Positions 23,801-42,675 of a stretch of 64,000 nucleotides of DNA are shown here, piece after piece. Each line of letters begins with the position of its first letter. The stretch's first letter is position 1. The stretch is from Trifolium pratense (Eukaryota > Streptophyta > Magnoliopsida > Fabales > Fabaceae). Made by a program: the position numbers and the translations under genes. The DNA is taken from assembly GCF_020283565.1 (NCBI RefSeq), contig NC_060065.1, forward strand, positions 55,713,489 to 55,777,488, in the 5' to 3' direction. The notes beneath the pieces are model-generated. The model searched no databases. It was not told the DNA's origin and was given only the letters and a program-made list of their open reading frames with translations.

Positions 23801-26800
23801 CGTACTAATTGCTGTGAAGTTAGAGACTTCACAACCATTTTTGAGCTAAAATCCGGACCCATTTCTCCTGAAAAAGAAAAAGTGAAGAGCGTAGTGGAAA
23901 AAAAATTGGGATCTAGAATATGCACATTGAAATATGAGTATAAACTTCCTCTAATAAATGAACTGTTACTGATTTACTAAATTCTTAGCACTCAGCAGTA
24001 ATTCAAAGTATCACTTTATGGACAAAAGCATCTACATACAACAGAACTACAGCAGGCAACCTAGATAATTACTCATTAAAACAAAAGTTAATATAAAATA
24101 AAAGAAGGATTTTAACCATTCCCATGTTCCAATATAAACAATGAAAGCGAGACATGTCATCTCTCTCCACTTAAATATCTCACATTAACATCAAGGAAAC
24201 TCTACTATTATCAGGTGGAGAAACTTTATCTATTATTTTTCCTCTAAACAAACAAAATACCAGTTTCGTTAAATTTATTGAACGCGTGACTGCATCCAAA
24301 CAGTCAACTGGAGCACATAAATACCATGAGAAACGTTCCCTTTACAAGAAATGCATAATACGCTCTCAATGTAAAACACAGAATCTCCAACAAATTATTA
24401 ATAAAATTAGTATTTTCTTACCTATCAATCTTTCAGCATGGGGTTTACTGATATTTACAAATTCGTGCTGAAGAAACTGCAAAAGGTTTTGCTTTGAGGT
24501 TTCGGCAATAAGCCGTTTAATTAGCAGCAAATCAACAGAGGATGGATGATGTTTTGTCTCCAAAGGAATGGGTGGCATTACATCTGTTCTGCGAGAAAAC
24601 CTTACAGTGACATTCTTGCTGCAAAAGAAAACAGATGGTATTAGACTATTAGATGATTGTGTATAGTAGTTCTTGAAAGGAGAATCTGAATAGATATATT
24701 TACATACTCGGGTGCATCTGACACAAACTTAAACTGAAACTGTGCATAAGGGGTAATAACAGCCATTTGTCGCATGTAATGCAATATTTTTGACTGCAAG
24801 GGAAACAAAGGAGCTTATATTAACGAAACGTGTTAGTTTAAAGACATGAAAACATTGTATTTTGGAAAATGGAACTGCTTAAATATATCTGGAGTTTGCA
24901 GCAGATTTAATAAAATTACATACACGGTAAGTTGTCCAGTTTCCCTCTATGACAACTTGAATTTCAGCTCCATGCCAATGTTGTTTGTTCTCCCGTTTTT
25001 CATGTAAATGTACATGAGGAATATTCCTGATAATTGAAGTATTGTTTATTTGGAGTAGGAGTTTGAATATCAATTCAATTATAATATTTAAAAACATACT
25101 TATGGATGTCAATATCCAGCCTGCAGAATGTACTATAATTTTGCTTTTTCATTGATGAAGAGATTTCAATAGGAAGTCCGGTACTCATTTTGGACCATAT
25201 TAGTGCCTGTGTGCATGAAAAATACAGATCAATAAGGCAAAACCAAAACCAGTATGTAACTCACACTTGAGTCAAAATCTGGCAACTGTTAGAAGTTAAT
25301 CATCAGAGCTAATGAAACAAAACAATCATAGAGGAAAATAAATAAATTAACTAGTGCATGTTGCCAATACCATCTTCGCGCCAAGACCAAACTTTCCACG
25401 AGTCTGCTTCAAGCCATACTTTGTCCCAGAGAGAACTGCAAGAATATATAAGCTTACAGTCAGTGGGGTTACTAGTACTAACAACAACAAAAATAACTAC
25501 AGAAATGTCTGCAGAAATGACAACTCGGGTATCAGGTTACCAACTGACCTCGACCAAACATATTTGGGATGTCATCGTGTGGCATTCCTTTTCCATTATC
25601 CTGCAATTAGTACCAAGCATGTTACATTAAACGTACAGGAATTGAATATATAAACAAAGAAAAAGATAAAGTACTTTCAAATTAGGTTCCAAAATCAGAT
25701 GAAATGGTTTTACAGATTGGATAAAAACTAATAAGACATAAACACCAATGTGTATCAATACAGCAGCATAAACAAAGGCGTAAGGCAGAAACAATGCGCA
25801 CCTTGCATGTAACTCTGTAAAATGAAGCCTCGCCTCGACCCTTGATACCCTTTGAAGCCGGAGTATCTTTCACTTTCTTTCCAAGAGAAGCATTCTTTGC
25901 TTGTAATTCTTGAGCACGAGCTTCTTTTGCTAATCGTTTCTGCACAATCAGATATAATTTGAGACAGACAAAATCATATAGAGAGCCTACTCAATTTCAC
26001 AAAGTGATATAAACCAGTATATAATTTTACAGCATGTTTGTTTTTGCCGTGAAAACTTGATGGATGCATGTGAAGCACTGACACTAACACATAGACATCG
26101 ATAATATCTTAAGAACATAAAAGTGACTGAATGTAACTATGTGTATCTAAAGTGTTGGTGCAAACTTAAACTACACTTTGTAGCTCTAATGGAACCACAA
26201 TTGACATTGCTTTGGGACACAAGAAATGGAAATCCAATGCAATTTCAAACATATGCTCAAATTTGTTACCATACCCAAATTAACAAACTATACAACCCAA
26301 CCATATACTAGTATATCTCATTAATTACAACAATCAATGGTATAAAATAAAATTGAACACACCTCACGAGCCTTTTCGGTTTCAAAATCATCATAAAGTG
26401 CTGCATCAACACGTTCACGGTCAATAAGACCAATCATAGAATTGAATTTGCTTTTAACTATCTCCTCACTGCAAAAACCAAGTTCACATAAAATATATCA
26501 TCAACTCAATACACTGAAAGAAAGAAAGAAAAATCAATCAAGCACAAACTTGTATTTGCAAACTTACATAGTTATTTCAACTACTGGAAGCTCCGATATT
26601 GATTCGGCGGAGTCAAGTGCATTCTCCACTAATTCTCTAACAGTAGTATACAGAGATTTTCCCGGCTGAATTGAAATCCACGGAATTTCAAAAAATTGAA
26701 AAAAAAAATGGCAGTTATGCTAAATCAAACTATATAAATATTCTTACATTATCAAATCCTGCGATATTTTTGTTCTCTGCGAAGAATTCAGCTGGAGATT

Positions 26801-26982
26801 CTACAAAATTCAAAAAAAAAAAAAAAATCAATAAAACTATTTGAAAGATTCATGTAATGAAACTTGAAATTGCAAGAGAGAGAGAGAGAGAGACTCTGTT
26901 TGAGAACGGTTTCTTTTGGTTTGCGAGGGGTTTTGGAGTTGGATTTCTTGGATTCAATTGGACTTTCACTACTTGCATCCAT
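20805..26982 (-). CDS. TOP6B: DNA topoisomerase VI subunit B
   Basis: Nineteen exons sum to 2,013 bp (670 aa): 26895-26982, 26748-26800, 26568-26665, 26363-26468, 25802-25939, 25549-25600, 25371-25435, 25100-25206, 24924-25026, 24708-24793, 24422-24618, 23752-23867, 23547-23632, 23163-23235, 21802-21893, 21516-21654, 21341-21435, 21057-21228, 20805-20951. The GHKL ATPase motifs are in order: N box ELVENALDSAE (about 58-68), DNGKGMP (162-168) and GKFGLGAKM (192-200). A middle H2TH and transducer region and the plant C-terminal extension follow. With TOP6A the protein forms the nuclear type IIB topoisomerase that relaxes and decatenates DNA and is needed for endoreduplication. The length equals that of Arabidopsis TOP6B. 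The 1.27-kb intron 14 holds a Copia fragment. CT dinucleotide tracts lie directly before the ATG and at the intron 1 donor (CAGA/GTCTCTCTC). The 3' end is duplicated at 14324-14626. Confidence 0.96.
22375..22745 (+). pseudogene. Ty1-Copia reverse-transcriptase fragment in TOP6B intron 14
   Basis: Plus-strand translation in shifting frames shows DDTIIIGS (remnant of the YVDD box region), then PLGSLDYFLGVEVKQ, DGAFLLAQSEYIRDLL and MAKAKDVSFPT, then LQNLT-like text. This is the typical Copia polymerase order. Stops and frameshifts break it and no LTRs are seen, so it is a decayed fragment lying antisense to the host gene. Confidence 0.8.
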
Positions 26983-27296
26983 GGAGAGAGAGAGAGAGAG
27001 ATGGAAGTTTCTTGGATTAAATATTAGGTAATTAAGTTTCTACTGTTAACTGTTTAACAATATAGGTCTAAAGATTATGTAATGGCGTCTGCTTTGTAAT
27101 CAAACTGGTTTCTTGAGTACTGAATTTAGCACTCCTTCTGCACAATTCACTCCTGGTAAGTGCTTTTGATAATATTTAGAAGGAAAATGTTAAACAGTAT
27201 GTCGGACCATATGAATAAATAAGAAAATTATGTTTTGAAACATCTGCGTTCAATATTTTGAATATGTAAAATATTCTCTTATCGACATTAATTTTA

Positions 27297-27601
27297 GGCT
27301 TAATTAGTAAAATGGTCCCTTAAAGATATTTTTGGTTTCAGATTGATCCCTTAAAGAAAAAAAGGTCCAAATAGGTCCCTTAAAGAAAAAAAAGTCTGAA
27401 TAGGTCCCTTAAAGACATCTCCGTTAATCAGTTTGGTCCTATTTAGACCTCTTTTTAGGGACCAAACTGATTAACGGAGATGTCTTTAAGGGACCTATTC
27501 GGATTTTTTTTTCTTTAAGGGACCTATCTGGACCTTTTTTTCTTTAAGGGACCAATCTGAAACCAAAAATGTCTTTAAGGGACCGTTTTACTAATTAAGC
27601 C
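27297..27601. mobile_element. Mutator-like foldback MITE with 9-bp target duplication
   Basis: The ends GGCTTAATTAGTAAAATGGT and ACCGTTTTACTAATTAAGCC are inverted copies and pairing continues to the centre. The interior repeats GGTCCCTTAAAG several times. Exact 9-bp duplications TTAATTTTA lie at 27288-27296 and 27602-27610, the size typical of MULEs. Confidence 0.85.
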
Positions 27602-27899
27602 TTAATTTTATAAGTTTCTTTTTTGGTATGCTTAACAAGTGTTCCTGAACACCGTTTAGCATGACCCTATTTAGAAATATGGGCACATAAGTTATGAAGA
27701 ACAGACACCTCAATGAATAGGCGTGTCGTGGTATCCGAAAAATATCGGACAATTAATGTTCTTTGATGATGAAAACGTAGGAAAGAAGACTGATATAATT
27801 CATGTTTTCTCTTAACTATTGAAGGTTATAGTATGATGTTACCAATTATGTCTTTAGGTAGTACGTATTTTTTTATAAGCAAATTGTTAGTATATTATA

Positions 27900-28000
27900 T
27901 TGTTATGTTAGTTTTTCTCCTTGTCAAAACTTGAACCCTGAATCTCCAACTTCTTAACTCTTAGCTCAACTAATTAACCAGTTAAATTACTCGTCTCACT
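27900..28000 (-). mobile_element. SINE-like tRNA-derived sequence
   Basis: Reverse complement shows TTAGTTGAGCTAAGAG (box-A-like) and GGGTTCAAGTTTTGAC (box-B-like) with tRNA-like spacing. Limits approximate. Confidence 0.45.
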
Positions 28001-28789
28001 CCCCTTTTTGGGTAGTACTTAACTTAAAATATGTAATTGTTACTTGTTTGCTCAATTTGAGTAATTTGAATGTTAATTTTTTATCATTATCGATTTTAGT
28101 TATGTTTGTATATTGTGCATTTATATATATTTAATTTTAAATTTAATTTTTAAATAATGTATCGCGACCGTATCGTATCGAGAATTTTGAAAATTTTCCC
28201 GTATCGGTGTCGTATCATATCGGTATCATGTCGCGTATCGGGGCTTCATATAGATGGACACATAAGTGTTTATTATTTTTTGTGTTTCATTCGTAGTTAG
28301 AGCTAGCTCGAGACATATTTAAGCCTTAGTTCGAGCAAGTTATATACCGTTATAATATTTTAGTTGTTTAGGATTTTTTATTAATGGATTATATTTTCCT
28401 ACAACTCGGTCAAGATATTAGTACGGACAAACTCAAATCATTATTCTATTTTTTAAGGAAAAAAAAAATCATTATTCTCTCTTAACTCTATTCTTTACGG
28501 GGTTGCTATTCATGAAAGTGGACACCTCATCTCATCATATTAACACATTGTTGTATTGTTTAACCAATTAACGGTGTTAAACCAATGTGTCTAAATAAGT
28601 ATTGGCTGAAGTACCTTTAGTACTTCCTTTATATAATACCATTTGCTTATAAAAAAATACGTTTAAATAAGTAACAACTCAAACAATATAATTATCACTT
28701 TTATAATGTACTATTAAACTTTTATTTAAACTTAACTTGCTTGATATGTTTTATTACAACGTTTATTGGAAACATCAAGTATGGAAAAT
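28001..28789. other. Intergenic region downstream of the beta-glucosidase
   Basis: No gene seen. The piece 28158-28250 contains repeated TATCG and GTATCGGTGTCGTATC motifs typical of a dispersed plant repeat; 39115-39232 carries related GTGTCG-rich text. The 3' UTR of the minus-strand glucosidase must end here. Confidence 0.4.
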
Positions 28790-35248
<6,459 letters not shown>

Positions 35249-37839
35249 ATATCATGTGATGAATGAAAGACTATTGTGTTTGATGCATAAGATTATGTGA
35301 AAATGTGGCTCTTATTATAAAGGAAAAATACAAAATGTTTCTAGGCAAGTTAGAGTCTACAGATCAGCATTGGTGTTACTAGTGAAGAAAAAGACAAATA
35401 TAGAGCAAAAATTTTCAAATAAAAAATATGACATTTTCAATTTTGGCTATTTTCTTTATTTGTTTATTATTTTTTTCCTCCCCCCTCAAAGAAAAAACAG
35501 ATTGAAAAAGCTGTCCACTTCAAATTTGGAGCCATTTTTCTTTTCCACATTTTGCGAGGAATATTGCACAGTTGAATCTGGCTAACATGTGTTATAACGA
35601 CACATGTTAATAATCTAAAAATAGAAATATTTTTGTAAAGATTTATGAAAAGTTTAAAAAGTGAATTAGATGTGCAAATTATATACAATATTTTTTTTTA
35701 ATCATTAACATAATCCCCAGTCTAATCTATATAAGAAAGTTGATTGTTCTGAAAAACTCATAGATAATCTTGCTTCAAATGCTGCCATGTGTTTAAATGA
35801 AATACAATTTTTGGAATAGGTTTACTCAATTATGAGATTTTTTCGTAGAAATAATAGATTTTAAGTAATTAAGTTTCAATGAGAATATATTTTTTTATTG
35901 ATTAAACAATAGTTGTTTGTATATCATATTAATAGTTAATGTTTTAATTTTTTTTTATATATAAAGTCAATGTCTTAATATTGAATTTCATTCTCAAATT
36001 TCTTTAGTACACACTTCAATTCAATCACTTGAACTATATGCCTTAGGATATATTTGTTTGATTTAATATTAAATAATTAAAAAATGGATACTTATCTAGC
36101 TACACTGCAAAGTCACTACCCACATGAATTTGTCCATCATGCATATGGGTTGAATGAGATGCCATATAATTTTGAAAAATAGGAAATCTGAATTTGTCAT
36201 TGATCATATTTAAACCATACTTATTTATTTTATTTTATTATAGTATATGGGAAACTCTCATTAAGAACAATCCTATAAATGAAATTAGATATTATATTTT
36301 TATTTAAAATTTTAAGACAATAAATTCATATATTATTTTACTTATATGTTCAACTTCAAATATTTTATTTAATGCGAGACTATAACTTATATTTTGGGAC
36401 CAGCCTTGTACATTATGGCTAATTGGCTATGGTCTTTAAGGATTTTATGGCTTACTTGTTGTTGTTGGTAATGCCATTGCCGTGTTCCAAACTTTACCTA
36501 AGCTTTATTATACTTATAATTATTATTTGAGAGAAGAAAAAAAGTATTTACTTATTGCATGTTTGGTATCACAGTATGTTGCCGTAGTTGTACGTCAAGA
36601 GACTCTTAAATGCCGAAAATGAGAAGGTAGAAATTGGCGTGTTTAAAAATGCACATATAAAAAAATTGAGAAAATTATAAATTTGAGAAAATCGTAGTTA
36701 ATTTAAGAAACACAAAAAAGATCGATCAAAATACCGTAGTAAATATTTCTATCTTGCCCTACTAGTTCAGCTCACTTGCTCGGTCTACTAATTCGATTCA
36801 CTATCTCAGTCCGCTCTCCCACATTGTCTCATGATGACAGACAAAACTCCTCCACTACTTCCGGTAACTTCTCCTCCAACCTCTATAAATAAAGAGATAC
36901 GGGATTCAATCAACGGGGCTCGAGCCTTAATATCGGTATACCGTCGAGCAATATACCACTCACATAACCTTGCCAGGAACAAGTCTAAACTTTTTACCAA
37001 ATTCATTTGGCTTTTTGTAACCTTTTCTTATATTGGCATGGAGATCTTTTCATAACACAATAATACAATAAATGAGGTTCACTTAAGAAACAATTCTATA
37101 AACAAAATAGTTTTTGTTTCTCAGTTGCTTGCAAACTTGTGACTTTGCTTCTCTTTGTGTCCAATGAATGATAATAGATAACATGAACATAGTTTTCAGA
37201 AGCATGGCCATCCAATCTAATGCATAAGAACATCTAGAGAGTAGTCATGCTCATTTCACATGCATGGATGCTAAGTTGCTTTTCTTCTGAAAGAGTGTTA
37301 GCATAATACTATCATTCTAATTCTAAAATATGGAACAATGGTCAAAATCAAAACATAAGAAATATTTAAGTAGAGGGCTAAATCCTTGAGTTTGAATACC
37401 CTGCAGCAGCTACAGAGCCGTTGGATACAGATCCAAATCCAATTGCAACCATCTGGATCATGATCCATCGGCTGTGTAGCTGTTGCAGATGATCCAAATT
37501 TTAAATCCTTCTCATGAAGTTCCATTTGAGGTACATTTCCTTCATCCTTAAAAAATGACTTCATAATCACAGACTCATAATGTTAGGGAATATTATAAAA
37601 CTACAACTAAGTTCCAAAATTCATGGTTGACATTAAAAAATGAGATTTAATGTTAGGGAATCACCACCCTCAAACCAGTCCCACCAAATAAAAAAGGAAA
37701 ATAAAAATTAGCACAAAGAAGCAAAAACAGGTAAATAAAATAGAGACATAAAAAATTTCTAGGCCTCACTTCCTATAATCATATTTTAGCCGGTAATACG
37801 AAAAAGGAAGAAATTGTTGCACAACCTTCATTGTTCTTC
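35249..37839. other. Intergenic region between beta-glucosidase and AT-hook gene
   Basis: The left part should be the beta-glucosidase promoter and the right part the 3' UTR of the AT-hook gene. I see no coding exon, RNA gene or clear mobile element. Short open frames near 35370-35690 and 36806-37055 lack domains or splice signals. Confidence 0.4.
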
Positions 37840-38247
37840 TTAATTGCACTGCACAACAGCTTCAGCAGCTCTACGAGGCGTGCTTTTGCGTCTGCTTCCA
37901 TTGTGCCTAAATCCATTGGATTTTGTCAATTCCTCCGTGCTTGATTTGCTTCCAACGCCGTTTTCTTCCTCGACTGAATCTAATTGCTCTTTTACCTGCG
38001 AGTTTTTTTTCCTTTTCCTTGCAAGTTCTGTTGCTGTAGGACTTTTCATCTCTTTATGAGATACTCCATTCTTAACATTCTCACTGTCATCTTCTATTTT
38101 CTCGACTTCTTCGTCAAAGTGATCCTTTATCTGTTTCTGTGGCCTCCCTCTTTTCTTCTGTACTGGAACCTTTTCATCTTCACCGCTTACAGCATCGTCT
38201 TGGTTAGTAACAGTTAGCTTTTTACCCTTTCCTTTACCTCTACCCAT
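37840..38247 (-). CDS. Small basic AT-hook nuclear protein
   Basis: A single open exon encodes 135 aa. The N-terminus MGRGKGKGKK is strongly basic. KKRGRPQKQ (residues 31-39) is a canonical AT-hook with the GRP core that enters the minor groove of AT-rich DNA. The middle is acidic and Lys-rich (EEVEKIEDD), with a second basic patch ARKRKK and a basic tail RRKSTPRRAAEA. It resembles uncharacterised plant proteins with the same start. A nuclear DNA- or chromatin-binding role is inferred from composition only. An acceptor (TTTCTCGCAG) lies about 45 bases upstream of the ATG, with donor-like CTG/GTTAGT near 39673 and CTAG/GTATTG near 39900. The 5' UTR is therefore probably spliced and transcription probably starts near 39.9-40.0 kb. 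Confidence 0.8.
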   Translation of the reverse strand: MGRGKGKGKKLTVTNQDDAVSGEDEKVPVQKKRGRPQKQIKDHFDEEVEKIEDDSENVKNGVSHKEMKSPTATELARKRKKNSQVKEQLDSVEEENGVGSKSSTEELTKSNGFRHNGSRRKSTPRRAAEAVVQCN

Positions 38248-38651
38248 GATATCTTAAAATCGTCGGAAAATCCACGTTCATGCAAACAAGGATCTCTGCG
38301 AGAAAGTCACATAATAAACCATCCAAAATTAGAAAAATGACACATAATAAACCATGCAAACAAATATTCTAAATTAGCATACATATAAGTAAAGCCAAGA
38401 ATCCTATCAAGTAGTGTTGTTAATCGTGCAAAATGGCAATTTGTTCAGAAATCAGATTCTGTTAAGCTACAGGCTACAACACCGCGCAATTGCGGCTATT
38501 TGACAACACTATGTACTAAATAACGTATCTCAGAACAGTAGTGATTGGTTCAAATTCTCTATTAGACAACGCTGCCACAAACAAATGTTTGATCCAGCCG
38601 TATTGATTAAAAAATCTAGCACAAACATAAACTTGTCAGTGTTGTCAAGTA

Positions 38652-38798
38652 CTCCCTCCGGTCCTTTGTATAAGAAACAACCGACCTTTTAGATTCATTC
38701 AATAAATGATGTATCTAGTCTATAAGTTAGACAAGATACATCAATTATTCAATGAACCTAAAAATCAACTGTTTCTTATAAAAAAAGACCGGAGGTAG
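38652..38798. mobile_element. Stowaway-like MITE in the AT-hook gene 5' UTR intron
   Basis: Inverted ends CTCCCTCCGGTCCTTTGTATAAG / CTTATAAAAAAAGACCGGAGGTAG; TA on the right, TA on the left with one overlap; 147 bp. Confidence 0.75.
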
Positions 38799-40301
38799 TA
38801 GCAGATATAGCGTAACAGAATTTGAACAAACCACTACCGCTATGTGATACGCTAATAAGTGCAAATAGCGGTTATAATGCCACTATAGCATTCTACTATA
38901 AAGGCATTTCAACAAACTGATATTTCAACATTACAAAATGAAAACATGATCTGAAGTAACCCCATAACTATGATTGTACTTGTTTATAGACATAAGAAAC
39001 CTAATTGAGAAAAATTACTATCCACCTAGAATAAACCAATAAACTCTCTAAAAAAAATACATTCAAGTTTTGGTTTTTCATTGAGAGAACCAAAACATAA
39101 CATACTCAACTATGAAGCCCGGAACACGAACACTGATACGTCGACACCGATAATAATGTGAGAAAGTGACATAATTTAGTGTAGTCATAAGTGTCGTGTC
39201 GGTGTCCGACACCGGGACACGGACTAAGAATTAAACATGTATCTGAATATACTCCGGTTCTGAATATAAACAAAAAAAACAATTTTTTTAGGTTCATTGA
39301 ATAAAGCATGCATCCGGATATAAAAAAGAATTAAACTTTAGCTTAAACTTTAAAAAGGGTAAACAAATATCCAAAACTTATGGGAAAAAAATTGATTTTA
39401 GGGTATAAAAGCACATAGTTATAGTTATTAGCAATTCTATGAAAAAAGCAAAGAAAATGAGAAATCTGAACAAAAGAAGCTTCAATGAAAGATCCATGAT
39501 GAAACCATATAACGAAATAAAAAAGAAATGTTAATAATCAAAAACCTTAAACATTAAAAACCCTATAAATCCAAAACATTGAAAACAAAATCAAACAATA
39601 GAAGAAACCCATATATTATAATAAAAAAATCTAGAAAATAAACTAAAATAATAAGAAGAAAAATAGAGAAATAAATACTAACCAGAAAAGAAGATAACTT
39701 GTTGTGATATATCAGAAAATGGAATCTGCTAAAGCACTCAAAAGAACTCTATAATAAGCAACATCAATAGAGTTTGTTATTTATCAAGATTTAAATAGTG
39801 AAAGGAAAAAAATAACTCACAAACATAAATTTCATAAAATAAAAAAAAACAAGATACTATGATCTGAAGAAAAGATAAAAAGGTAACACAATACCTAGAT
39901 GATGAAACATTAAGATTGAGATAAAGAGATTAAGGTTTTTTTTTTTTTTTTTTTTTGTGAAGTGTGTGTGTTGTTTGTAAGAAACAATAGGCGAAAATGA
40001 AACAGAGGCGAAGTAGGGATACAATGAGAGAAAGAAAGCGTGAACAGATATTTGTCTATTGGCTCTTCACACTGTGACTCTATGTAGTAATAATCCCTCT
40101 TGTCTTTTTATAAGAGTATTAAATAAAATAATTACTTTAAATATGCTTCCTTGAATAAGTTTTTTAAAGTGTTTTTTATAAAAAAAAAACAGGAGAGAAT
40201 ATATTTTTATTTTTTTATTTGTAAACATATCTCTTATCCGCATACGTCGAGATTAATCTTTCGAGTTTTGTGAAATTAACAAACTTTATTCAAAAGTTTA
40301 G

Positions 40302-40595
40302 TTATGTGTTTGGTTCTGCGGTGGACAGAATTGATTTTGACAGAATTGAGTTTGATAAAATTGAGTTTGACATAATTGATTTATGTTTGGATATATTCAT
40401 ATAAAAGTGAGTTGAACGATAATTTGAGTGTAAAAACCAATTCTAGAATCAGAAGCTACGATTTCTAACATCAAGTAGAATCAATTATGAAAGCAGAATC
40501 AATCCTACTTTTGAGAAACCAAACAAGCCAGAATCAATTCTACACGTCTATAATCAATTATGGAGGCTCCTCTAGAATTGAAACCAAACAAATGT
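40302..40595. repeat. Dispersed repeat with AGAATTGA motifs
   Basis: Begins TGTGTTTGGTTCTGC and ends AATTGAAACCAAACAAATG, so the ends are roughly inverted. The interior repeats TTTGA(C/T)A(G/A)AATTGA on the left and AGAATCAATT on the right. Probably a MITE; target duplication not certain. Confidence 0.5.
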
Positions 40596-40857
40596 TGTTG
40601 CATCTTCAAGTGAGCAATAGAATTTAGAACTTTGGTTAAATTAAAAATATGTATGTGTAAAAGTGTGAAGAAAATTTAATTTGGAGAGATAGTTTGGTAA
40701 TTTTGAAAGTAAATTGATATTTGGGCCGTTTGAAATAATTTATTTTTGAGTTTATACAATACAATTCATGTAAATAAATAAGATTTTATACATATTATTA
40801 TAAGGTTATTAAAATAGTTTATAAAAATATAGTTTATAAAATACCATTTTTGTTTTC

Positions 40858-40985
40858 CGTGACCTTAACTCAGTTGGCTAGGACATTGTACTATATGTGT
40901 ATGAGATGAAGTTCGAACCCCGGTCACTTCACTTATGTATTTTAAGATAGATTTTCTAGTCACTAGACTACTTGACAAAAAAAAC
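40858..40985 (+). mobile_element. tRNA-derived SINE
   Basis: Clear box A (CTTAACTCAGTTGGCTAGGAC) and box B (AGTTCGAACCCC) with tRNA spacing, then the body ending TAGACTACTTGACAAAAAAAAC. Same family as 32170 and 33493. Confidence 0.75.
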
Positions 40986-41352
40986 TATTTTCGTTAGTAA
41001 ATTTTTATTTATTTTTTAAATGTTAGTAAACACTTATAAATTAATATAATTTTTTTTACACAATATAAAATCTTATTTATTGAAAGTAACTCAATCCAAA
41101 TATGCTCATTATGCTATTGTTGGTGGAAACTGTGAACGGCTACTTGTACGCTGAACGGTTAAGTGTTTGGGTTTTGTTTTTGTGTGTTTGTAAGTTGGCG
41201 TGTGTAGGTGGGGACTGGGTTATGATGATGGGATCTTACTTAGAGAGAGAGAGAGAGATTGCAGAGATGATACCTTAATATATTTCATTTTTATTTGCTT
41301 TTTTTTTTTTTTTATAAAAAATATTATGCAGTACAAATAATTATAATTATAA

Positions 41353-42558
41353 GGGTGTGTTTTTAGCTTATTGGACTAGCTCATAAGCTTGTTTGAAAAA
41401 AATAAAAGTGTTTGGTAAAAAGCTTTTCTCACGAGCTTATAGCTTTTTTTGATATGTTATTTCAAGTAGCGTTTGAGCTTATAGCTTATAGCTTTTATGG
41501 TTTTTTTCATTTTTAACCTTTAATTTAATTTTATTATTTTTTATAAAATAAAAAACTACCCACTAAAAAAAACTACCCACTACGTATAAATGTTTTTTTA
41601 TAGGCTAAATTGCACTTTTGGCCCCCTAAGTTTCAGAAACTTGCAATTTTGACTCCTTATGTTTCAAAATAGCACTTCTAGCCCCCTAAGTTTCAAAAAG
41701 TTGTGATTTTGGCCCCCTATGTTTCAAAATAGCAATTTTGGCCCCCTAAGTTTCAGTAGTTGCGATTTTGGCCACCTATGTTTCAAAATAGCACTTTTGG
41801 CCCCCTATCTTTACCCCTTTTGCAAAAGGTCAATTTTGATCGAGTCAAAGTTGATGTGGCAAGTCACTTAAGTGACTCAGCTGCCACGTCAACATTTTTT
41901 TGTTATCTTATAGTTAAAAGAAAGAAGTCACATGCTTTAAATTTATTCTTTCACTAACACACATATATAATCTCAAATCCTAAAGAATTAACCAAATACT
42001 TCGTGACGTTTATTCAAAAGCATTTTTCACTATACGTAAAAAAAAAACCTAATTCCAAATCCAAAAATAGGAAACAATGGAAATTGAAAACTCTTCGTGC
42101 TTTTTGTTATGTCTTTTTAATTATGTAATGACTTCATATATGTAATGACTTGATTTGTTATGTCGTTTTGATTTAGAAAAGTGTCTTGAACTTCCATTTA
42201 GAAAAGTGTCTTGAACTTCCATTTTGCAAAATGGGTAAACATAGGGGGCCAAAATTGCTATTTTGAAACATAGGAGGCCAAAATCGCAACTTTCTGAAAC
42301 TTAGGGGGCCAAAAGTGCTATTTTGAAACATAGGGGGTCTAAATTGCAACTTTTTGAGACTTAGGGGGCCAAAAGTGCTATTTTGAAATATAAGGGACCA
42401 AAATCGCAACTTTCTGAAACTTAAGGGGCCAAAAGTACAATTTAGCCTTTTTTATATTTATCAATCATTTAAAAAACTAATTTTACTAAACACTTTAATT
42501 TCAATCAGCTAACTTTTCAGCTATAAGCTAGCTTATAGATTAATTACCAAACAAAGCC
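41353..42558. mobile_element. MITE of the AGCTTATAGC family, interrupted by a MULE foldback
   Basis: Left end GGGTGTGTTTTTAGCTTATTGG after TAA and right end ACCAAACAAAGCC before TTA. The two halves belong to the family seen at 262 and 33999 but are separated by the 845-bp element at 41603-42447. Confidence 0.8.
41603..42447. mobile_element. Mutator-like foldback element with 9-bp target duplication
   Basis: Inverted ends GGCTAAATTGCACTTTTGGC / GGCCAAAAGTACAATTTAGCC. Each arm is made of repeated units (GGCCCCCTAAGTTTCA..., CTATGTTTCAAAATAGCA). Exact 9-bp duplications TTTTTTATA lie at 41594-41602 and 42448-42456. The central part (about 41830-42230) is unique sequence without a transposase. 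Confidence 0.9.
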
Positions 42559-42675
42559 TTAATCAAATCACAAAATAATATTTGTTAGTTCCCTCCAATT
42601 TAGAGTTACTCTTAAAACTTACCATAAGTAAGCAAATAACTACATTAACTCAAATACCAAAATAATGTTTTTTTA

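Noticed and set aside
40858..40985. Functional tRNA gene
   Set aside because: Boxes A and B are present but the sequence cannot form a complete cloverleaf and ends like related SINE copies.
41760..42409. Repetitive frames (FGPLSLP...) near 41.8-42.4 kb as a repeat protein
   Set aside because: They are translations of the repeated arms of the MULE foldback and occur on both strands.
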